64,000 nt of DNA, taken from the NCBI RefSeq assembly GCF_000427295.1, contig NZ_ATNM01000134.1, forward strand, positions 50,359 through 114,358. Reading direction: 5' to 3'. The translations under genes and the position numbers were made by a program. This DNA is from Cyclobacterium qasimii M12-11B. Lineage in GTDB: Bacteria; Bacteroidota; Bacteroidia; Cytophagales; Cyclobacteriaceae. Positions 57,873 through 64,000 of this stretch are shown here, piece after piece. The notes under the pieces were generated by a model. The model was not told the DNA's origin. It worked only from the letters and a program-made list of their open reading frames with translations, and ran no database searches. The first letter of the stretch is position 1. Each line of letters opens with the position of its first letter.

Positions 57873-57918
57873 TTCACTACTACCAAGCATTCTAATGCCT
57901 CGAAAACCCTGGTCTGGC

Positions 57919-57948
57919 TACCCTGTTCCCTTCGACAAGCTCAGGGTA
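57919..57948. repeat. Dispersed palindromic repeat with CCCTTCGACAAGCTCAGGG core
   Basis: TACCCTG (57919-57925) and CAGGGTA (57942-57948) flank the core CCCTTCGACAAGCTCAGGG (57928-57946), itself a CCCT/AGGG hairpin. This core is found in intergenic regions of many unrelated bacteria as a dispersed repeat. One copy seen here. Confidence 0.6.
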
Positions 57949-58255
57949 CAGATCAATGAATTATTTAAAAGTGCACTAGTTTTTAGGGTTATAATGAGGA
58001 TTAATTTTTCCTTTTTTGCTTATTAAGTGTCAAGAGATTGAAAAGGCACTTATTTTAGCTAAACCTATCCTCCTATACCTCGTAAATGTAAGACCATATT
58101 TTGGCACTTTTCAACAAAAAACAGGCTCTCACAACACAATTACTTGTCCGGAATTCTTAATTTGACAATGGAAAATAAGCAGAAGGTGCTTGGTACGTAT
58201 TTCGTAAATACGCAACTCCGAGGTTAAACATGGATATATATACATAATTGTTGTA

Positions 58256-58699
58256 ATGGAACATCTAAAAGCATTAAAATCTGACAACAATGAAGTTTTA
58301 AATGAGCTAATAAGCTTGGTTAGAATCAAGTTGTTAAAATTTGACGACTTAGTTGCAATTAAAGAACCGAAGTATCTGAAACGTTACAACCCTCTGACAA
58401 TAGAAGTTGAGAACAACTCTGATAACACATTGGCAACAATACTTATATCTGTAATAAGGACAAACTCAAAGATTGGCAAAGACAATAGGTGGACTATTCC
58501 TTTGGACACTCAAAAGTTAAAACAAAACTCCAAAGCAAAATTTAAGCTTTATGCTTTTGATCCTTTCAACGAAAAATTTGAAGATATTAAAATTAGATTG
58601 ACCACAGCCAAAGATTGGTCTGACCGATCAGTATCTGAAAAGTGGTTTGAACGTGCAACAGAATTTACCAGACGCTGTAAATGGCACGACTTTAGGTGA
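58256..58699 (+). CDS. Protein of unknown function
   Basis: 147 aa, no signal peptide or membrane segment. It begins with an amphipathic helix (MEHLKALKSDNNEVLNELIS) and has a central beta-sandwich-like region (YNPLTIEVENNSDNTLATILISVI, AKFKLYAFDPFNEKFEDIKI) and a basic C-terminus. The pattern suggests an Ig-like or NEAT-like sandwich, but no family is recognised. It lies alone in an AT-rich accessory stretch. Coding character is moderate. Confidence 0.5.
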   Translation: MEHLKALKSDNNEVLNELISLVRIKLLKFDDLVAIKEPKYLKRYNPLTIEVENNSDNTLATILISVIRTNSKIGKDNRWTIPLDTQKLKQNSKAKFKLYAFDPFNEKFEDIKIRLTTAKDWSDRSVSEKWFERATEFTRRCKWHDFR

Positions 58700-59131
58700 A
58701 AAAAAAAGTGCCAACCACAACCGTGTAGCAAACCAGAAGCCATAAGTTCACAGCCTGTCCCTTCCCTCCGAGAGTGCACCTCTTACACAGTCGACCGCGA
58801 GTCTCGCTCCTTCCTTGCATTCCGACTTTTCCAGATTATAGATTGAATTTTGAGGTAATAGTTAAGCATAGATTCATCCACTTTTCTTCTCAGGCGTGAC
58901 AAAGTTATAGTAGTAATTAGAATTGGACTTTGATCTTTTTACGAGGATCAAACAAGTCAAAACCTATTCCTTTTCATCCCCTGTTAAAATCTTCCCCTCA
59001 AAAACTTTGACCTAGCCTCCAATCAGCCTAATTTCCTTATAATTTCATAAGTTCCTGAGAGCTCCCCAGCAATTCCAGTATATAATCGGGGTTTCAAGGA
59101 ACTCTAAAGAACAATTCATGCTTAATAACTT
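58700..59131. other. Intergenic stretch, nothing recognised
   Basis: 432 nt before the YpdA-like gene. A GC-richer part (about 58750-58810) stands out from the AT-rich surroundings, but no gene, repeat or RNA was identified in it. Confidence 0.45.
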
Positions 59132-60102
59132 ATGAAAAAGTTGGAATTACTGATAATTGGAGCCGGCCCCATTGGCCTGGCCTGTGGCATAGAAGCGAAA
59201 AAAGAAGGCATCGACTATCTGATAATAGAGAAAGGTGTCCTGACCAATTCGATTTTTAACTATCCGGTCAACATGACTTTTTTTCCACCTCTGAGAAGTT
59301 GGAAATGGCCGATATTCCTTTTATGTCTATCACCAATAAACCTACAAGGCCTGAAGCCCTGGAATATTACCGTAGGATAGTCAAACATTACCAACTCAAT
59401 ATCAACCTTTACGAAAAGGTTAATACCTTAGAAAAACAGGAAGGTGGATTTTTGGTACATACTTCCAAAGGGGATTACCTGGCCGAAAAGCTTGTCCTGG
59501 CAACAGGCTTCTATGACCTGCCCAATACGATGGGTGTACCGGGTGAAGATTTGCCTAAGGTTTCGCATTACTACAAGGAACCCTGGCCTTATATCGGGCA
59601 GAAGATCGTCGTGATTGGCGGAGGTAATTCAGCTGTGGATGTTGCCCTTGAAACCTGGAGAAAGGGAGCCGAGGTCACCATGGTGGTCATGAAACCTGAG
59701 ATCGACCAAACGGTAAAATACTGGGTTTTACCTGACATCGAAAATAGAATCAAAGAAGGATCGATAAAAGGCTATTATAATTCCAGCATTAAAGAAATAA
59801 GAGAAAAAGAAGTGGTACTGAATACTCCTGAGGGAGAGGTAACCATAGAAAATGACTTTGTATTGGCAATGACGGGCTATAAACCCAATTTTGAATTGCT
59901 GGACCAGCTGGGCGTGAAGCTAAGCTTGGATGAAAAAAGACAGCCTTGCTTTGATGACATTAGCCAGGAGTCGAATGTTCCCGGCCTTTACCTTGCAGGA
60001 GTAGTTTGCGGTGGGCTTAACACCAGAGAGTTTTTTATAGAAAACACCATCTCTCACGCCAAGGCAATTGTAACCGATATTTCAAGAAAAAAGCAGCATT
60101 AA
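59132..60102 (+). pseudogene. ypdA: YpdA-like bacillithiol disulfide reductase, frameshifted as read
   Basis: The N-terminal frame (59132-59380) has the FAD-binding LLIIGAGPIGLACGIEAKKEG and LIIEKG, then NSIFNYPVNMTFF. Frame is lost at the T run ending near 59284: seven T are present where eight are needed to continue as STSEKLEMADIPFMSITNKP in the other frame. The rest (to 60102) includes the NADPH site IVVIGGGNSAVDVALETW and the end NTREFFIENTISHAKAIV. With the shift repaired it is about 323 aa, normal for YpdA, a flavoprotein that reduces bacillithiol disulfide using NADPH. It fits bshC in this genome. A single deletion in a homopolymer is the likeliest cause. Confidence 0.85.
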
Positions 60103-60131
60103 CCACTGAGGGTTAATTGAGAATAAGACAA

Positions 60132-60190
60132 AACGGAAAGCAGTTTAACTGTCTAAACCTGGATTCAGTCAGTTAATCTGCTTTTCGGTT
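60132..60190. repeat. Long imperfect inverted repeat between ypdA and ppk1
   Basis: ACGGAAAGCAGTTTAACTG (60133-60151) pairs with the segment 60170-60190 (CAGTTAATCTGCTTTTCGG start) over about 18-19 positions, with two irregularities, leaving an 18-nt loop. It could be a terminator without a U-tract, a small MITE-like remnant or a leader structure of ppk1. Confidence 0.5.
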
Positions 60191-60402
60191 CATTTACGCT
60201 GGATAGGCTTATCTAAGGCAGGCTATATCCTACGAAACTGGCAGCTACAATTACCCCATTTTAGTTTGAATCCCTCCGTTTAAATTCCCATGTCTTAAAA
60301 GCTGGGAGGAATTCAGGAACCTCCCAAGTTGAGAAAGAATACGCCTGACCTATAGTACTGGTATTGTCTAATACCTTATATTTGAATAAAATGGAGTGAA
60401 CC

Positions 60403-62398
60403 ATGAATTACACAGATCGGGATTTAAACTGGTTGTCTTTTAATGAACGCATTCTTCAGGAAGCGGAAAATGAGGACAGTCCCCTAATGGAAAGGTTGAA
60501 ATTTATAGCCATTTATTCCTCCAATTTAGAAGAATTTTATAGGGTCAGGGTGGCAAGCCATAGATTTGCCCAAAGGTACCATGACGATATAAAAAACAAA
60601 TATGGTTACCGGCCTTCCTTCCTCCTTCAGCAGATCACTCAAGTTGTAAGTTCCCAGCAGGAACGTATGGGGAAAGTTTTTTATTCGAAAATTCTTCCAG
60701 GCTTAGCAAAAGAAGGCATTCATTTATTGACCGACCATTTTTCAGAGGAAGATGAAAACCAAATGGGCACCTTCTATGACAATCAACTCGAGGGAAACTT
60801 CACCATTCGGGACATTACAGAAGAAGTCAAACTCCAACTCAAAAACTTAACGGTTTACCTTTACGCAGTTACCAAAGAGCGCCAGTTTATCATTGAACTT
60901 GACTACAAAACCTTTGGTAGGTTTATTGATGTCTCTACTTCGGATAAAGAGAAACGCGTCGTACAGTTAGATGACATTTTCAGAAGCAACACTTCAAAGT
61001 TCCTGGGTGAAAAATCCGAAATATTCGCTGTGAAGATTTCAAGGGACGCTGAATTGTACATGGATGAAGAACAGGAGGAGGATATTGTTGTAAAAATTGA
61101 AAAGAGTATTGTAAACAGGGATACTGGCCTCCCTTCTCGCTTACTTTTTGATGAAAACATCCCCTTTAAGTACATCGATACCTTAAGAAAGAAAATAGAG
61201 GTAGACATGTCTGGGTTAATCCCTGGAGGTCGTTACCATAATTTTTATGATTTCTTTGGTTTTCCAGCATCAGAGAAACACTTATTATACCCGGAAATAC
61301 CTAAAATCCAGTGCCACAGGCTTGATAACTCCTCTGATTGGTTTGAGGAGATAAATAAGGAGGCCATTTTTCTCAGTTTCCCCTATCAAAGTTATGATTA
61401 CGTAACGAGATTTTTAAAAATAGCATCTGAAGACAAGGATGTAGAGGAAATAAACATCACCCTATACCGGGTAGCAAAGACCTCTGCGGTTTGCCAGGCA
61501 CTTGAAGCAGCGGCCAAAAGTGGCAAGAAAGTATTTGTCTTGGATGAAGCCCAGGCCAGGTTTGATGAAGCGTCGAACATTTATTGGGGGGAACGACTTA
61601 GAAAGGCTGGTGCTACAGTAAGATACGGTATCAATGATTTGAAAGTGCATGCCAAAATTTGCACGATAAAAAGACGAGAAAGCGAGGGTATCAAGACTTA
61701 TGCCTACATGGGAACGGGCAATTTTAACGAAAAAACCGCTGAAATTTATGGAGACCATGCCTTGCTCACCACGCAAACCAATTACACAAAAGACCTTGAT
61801 GAGGTTTTCGCCTTTCTCAAGGACAACTCCTACCAACCGAAATTTGAAACCCTATTGGTTGCGCCTTTTAATTTAAGAAGTTCAATTGAACATTTAATAG
61901 ACAATGAAATAAGCCTCGTAAAAAAGGAAAAAGGGTAAATTGACCATTAAGCTTAACAGCTTAGAGGATACCCTAATGATTGATAAGCTTAGGCATGCTG
62001 CTGATGAGGGCGTTGAAATTGACCTTATTGTCCGTGGCATTTGCTGCTACCATCCCCAAACTAAATTACAAGAAAAAAACATCAAAGTCGTCAGTATAAT
62101 TGATCGCTTTCTTGAACACACTAGAATATACCATTTTCATAATGATGGTGTGTCAAAGGTTTATCTGGCCTCTGCGGACTGGATGACAAGGAATTTATCA
62201 AGACGGATAGAAGTAGCTTTCCCAATACTTAAGGAATCGGCCAAGGCACTGCTGCTAGCAGAACTTGATGCCCAACTCCATGACAATAAAAAAGGAAGGT
62301 ATGTGGCATGCAAAAAAGAAAATCAGTTTATAGAAGGGGACGAGACCATTGGATCTCAAGAGAAAATGTTTGAATTGGTAAGCAAATACAATTTTTAA
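60403..62398 (+). pseudogene. ppk1: Polyphosphate kinase PPK1, frameshifted as read
   Basis: The first frame (60403-61938) begins MNYTDRDLNWLSFNERILQEA and has SNLEEFYRVRVASHRF, YRVAKTSAVCQALEAAAKSG and the first catalytic His in NDLKVHAKICTIKRRE. It stops near 61938 after LVKKEKG; the C-terminal part continues in the other frame from GKLTIKLNSLEDT (about 61932) with FLEHTRIYHFHNDG, the second catalytic His, to 62398. An extra base (or two missing) in the A/G-rich run restores about 665 aa, normal for PPK1. PPK1 makes polyphosphate from ATP, reversibly. It is followed by a nucleotidyl cyclase gene after 1 nt, so they are probably one operon. Confidence 0.9.
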
Positions 62399-62399
62399 A

Positions 62400-63479
62400 A
62401 TGCTGTCTAGAGAAATAATTCGGAATTTTAAAATCTACTTTTTGTTGGGCGTAATTTTTATGGCTTTGTCTGCCTACAGCAGGTTTTACTTCACTGAAAT
62501 GTACCGTATAGAACCACTGGGAACAAGCACTGTTGATCTTTCAGACATTTTGAAATTTATTTTCATGATGATTTTTTTAGGCTCTTTTGGTCTGGCACTT
62601 TTATCCAGCATGTTTGATGTGTTGATACTTAAAAAATTATTAAAAAACACTTCTCCAAAAATTGCCCTAGCCATTGGGATTCCATCTCAGGCACTCATGA
62701 TTATTTTGATTGTTCAAATTTTAGATTTTATTTATGTTTCTACGGTGCCTTGGATTTACAATGGACCTGTAAATCCCAGTGAACCTTCCGAAAACATGTT
62801 TTTGATTGTTCACCTCATTGTGGCTGTTGGCCTGTCCAAGGTATTGATAGAGATTGACCGAAAACTGGGGCCGGGTAACTTATGGAAAATGCTCAGTGGG
62901 AAATTCTTTAAGCCACGTGAAGAAGAACGAATTTTTATGTTTATTGATTTGCAGAGTTCCACTTCTATTGCCGAAAAAATAGGGCACCTTGAATACAGTA
63001 GGTTGCTACAGAACTGTTTTCAAGATTTCTCAATTGTAGATCGATACCGTGCAGATATTTATCAATACGTAGGTGATGAGGTAGTGGTAAGCTGGTCCCC
63101 AAAAAAAGGTCTTAGAAATGATAATTTTCTGAAAGCATTTTTCGCCTTTACAGACTTATTGAAGAAAAAGGCGGATTATTATCAAAAAGAATACGGCATT
63201 GTACCCTACTTCAAAGCAGGCGCCAATATAGGCCCAGTGATCATTACAGAAGTTGGAGACATCAAAAGAGAGATCACCTATCATGGCGACACCTTGAATA
63301 CTGCAGCCAGAATTCAAGAAAAGTGCAATGATTTAGATGCCCAATTGTTAATCCCTGAATCACTTTATAGACTACTTGAGAACAAGGATGACTATCAAAT
63401 CGATGATGTAGGGACCATTCATTTAAAAGGCAAAGGAAAGGACGTACAGCTATATCGCGTGGCGCAGCTAGACAATTAA
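62400..63479 (+). CDS. Class III adenylate/guanylate cyclase, membrane-bound
   Basis: 359 aa. About four N-terminal membrane helices (about 10-26, 47-68, 85-103, 125-142) are followed by a cytosolic class III cyclase domain (about 175-345). Metal Asp residues are in FMFIDLQSSTSIAEKIG and in YVGDEVVVSW; KAGANIGPV and the transition-state motif HGDTLNTAARIQE (Asn and Arg present) complete the active site. All catalytic residues look intact, so it should make cAMP (or cGMP). It starts 1 nt after ppk1, which suggests co-regulation. Confidence 0.9.
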   Translation: MLSREIIRNFKIYFLLGVIFMALSAYSRFYFTEMYRIEPLGTSTVDLSDILKFIFMMIFLGSFGLALLSSMFDVLILKKLLKNTSPKIALAIGIPSQALMIILIVQILDFIYVSTVPWIYNGPVNPSEPSENMFLIVHLIVAVGLSKVLIEIDRKLGPGNLWKMLSGKFFKPREEERIFMFIDLQSSTSIAEKIGHLEYSRLLQNCFQDFSIVDRYRADIYQYVGDEVVVSWSPKKGLRNDNFLKAFFAFTDLLKKKADYYQKEYGIVPYFKAGANIGPVIITEVGDIKREITYHGDTLNTAARIQEKCNDLDAQLLIPESLYRLLENKDDYQIDDVGTIHLKGKGKDVQLYRVAQLDN

Positions 63480-64000
63480 TTGTATCCTAAAAGAGAAAGA
63501 TCCTGAAAGGCAATATTCAACCCTTCCAGGGTTGCGATTGAAGCCGACAGTTTTCGATCGGTGGGTGAGACACACGGCTATTATTGTTTTGGCCCTTCAG
63601 GCCAATGTCTATATGTTTTGATCCAACTGAACTTGCAATGATATACACAGTTTTAGGCAATATCAAGAGGTGTTAACTACACTAGTTTACCTTTGTCGAG
63701 GTTTTATAACCTGGGTTAATAAAAGCATTGATCATTTCTTAACCCCCTACAGCAAAATTTCTAGAGAAAACGAAGAAGCCTGAAAGGCTTCAACAACAAT
63801 AACCACAGGTGAAAACCGTGGAAAAAACGAGTTTAAACACCCTGATTTTGGCGGTATTGTTGCTTTTTTTTTGCAACAATGCTGACAAAATCAGCCAACC
63901 GTTTACGGCTTTACGTGACTTTTCCCCAACTTAGAACACCAGTCGATGTTCAACTCCTTCAGAGTTGGAATAGAAATGGATGGCTCCAAGCCGTGGGTAA
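63480..64000. repeat. Cluster of short hairpin palindromes with 5-nt loops
   Basis: No gene was found. Four hairpins share a 5-nt loop of CTTCA/TTCCA type: CAACCC-TTCCA-GGGTTG (63518-63534), TTGGCC-CTTCA-GGCCAA (63589-63605), GAAGCC-TGAAA-GGCTTC (63775-63791; reverse complement TTTCA loop) and CAACTC-CTTCA-GAGTTG (63951-63967). A degenerate copy lies near 63805-63823 (CCACAGG-TGAAA-ACCGTGG). Dispersed short palindromes of this sort are frequent in Cytophagales intergenic DNA. Confidence 0.65.

Noticed and set aside
61905..61940. Programmed frameshift or split gene in ppk1
   Set aside because: PPK1 is a single chain in all known bacteria, and the break lies in an A/G-rich run as in the other shifts.
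1..64000. CRISPR array, insertion sequence or prophage
   Set aside because: No regularly spaced direct repeats, no transposase or integrase, and no phage structural genes were found on either strand.

Overview
The window is AT-rich chromosomal DNA from a Bacteroidota bacterium, most likely a Cyclobacteriaceae-type Cytophagales member; the genus is inferred, not shown. Evidence: SusC/SusD pairs, a PorP/SprF protein beside a protein with a gliding/T9SS-type C-terminal domain, TAnnTTTG-type -7 promoter elements, few Shine-Dalgarno sequences, bacillithiol genes, and a planctomycete/Bacteroidota-type heme dehydrogenase.

Layout. 1-5301 (minus): a T9SS cassette of a 980-aa secreted repeat protein, PorP/SprF and a truncated OmpA/PD40 protein. 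5539-7518 (minus): LruC-domain protein and a lipoprotein. 8353-8803: frameshifted HAD phosphatase. 8928-11575 (minus): bshC, 5-formyl-THF cyclo-ligase and a small beta-barrel. 11757-17316 (plus): Cu-ATPase, metallochaperone, M16 protease (frameshifted), ispF, mnmD and a lipoprotein. 17754-19902 (plus): exported VCBS protein and Tat-exported TIM-barrel protein. 19947-28084 (minus): complete eboA-F cluster followed by a TMEM220-like protein and an adenosine kinase-like enzyme. 28374-46581 (minus): two SusCD pairs followed by a heme-c/sorbosone-dehydrogenase-like protein, DUF1080, DUF4432, cupin, TIM-barrel and Gfo/Idh proteins, which looks like a carbohydrate locus using oxidised (3-keto) sugar chemistry. 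46834-49160 (minus): rpsP-rimM-trmD-rplS. 49376-49873: tRNA-Arg(CCT) convergent with an unusual 124-nt tRNA-like RNA that has its own promoter and terminator. 50441-55224: phosphotriesterase-like protein, unknown gene, M56/BlaI signalling pair with three operator dyads, TANGO2-like protein. 55225-59131: accessory stretch with an unknown membrane protein, HigBA and an unknown small protein. 59132-63479 (plus): YpdA-type bacillithiol disulfide reductase (frameshifted), ppk1 (frameshifted) and a class III nucleotidyl cyclase. 63480-64000: small palindromic repeats.

At least six well-conserved genes (HAD, M16, SusC, trmD, ypdA, ppk1) and one signal peptide (VCBS protein) are broken by single-base shifts, mostly in A or T runs. 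The simplest reading is sequencing or assembly indels, so these genes are probably intact in the organism.

The most unusual items are the type II tRNA-like RNA (49705-49828), the complete ebo cluster, tandem 10-bp repeats upstream of both susC genes, the triple TACGA-N6-TCGTA operator at blaI, and the hairpin repeat family at the right end.
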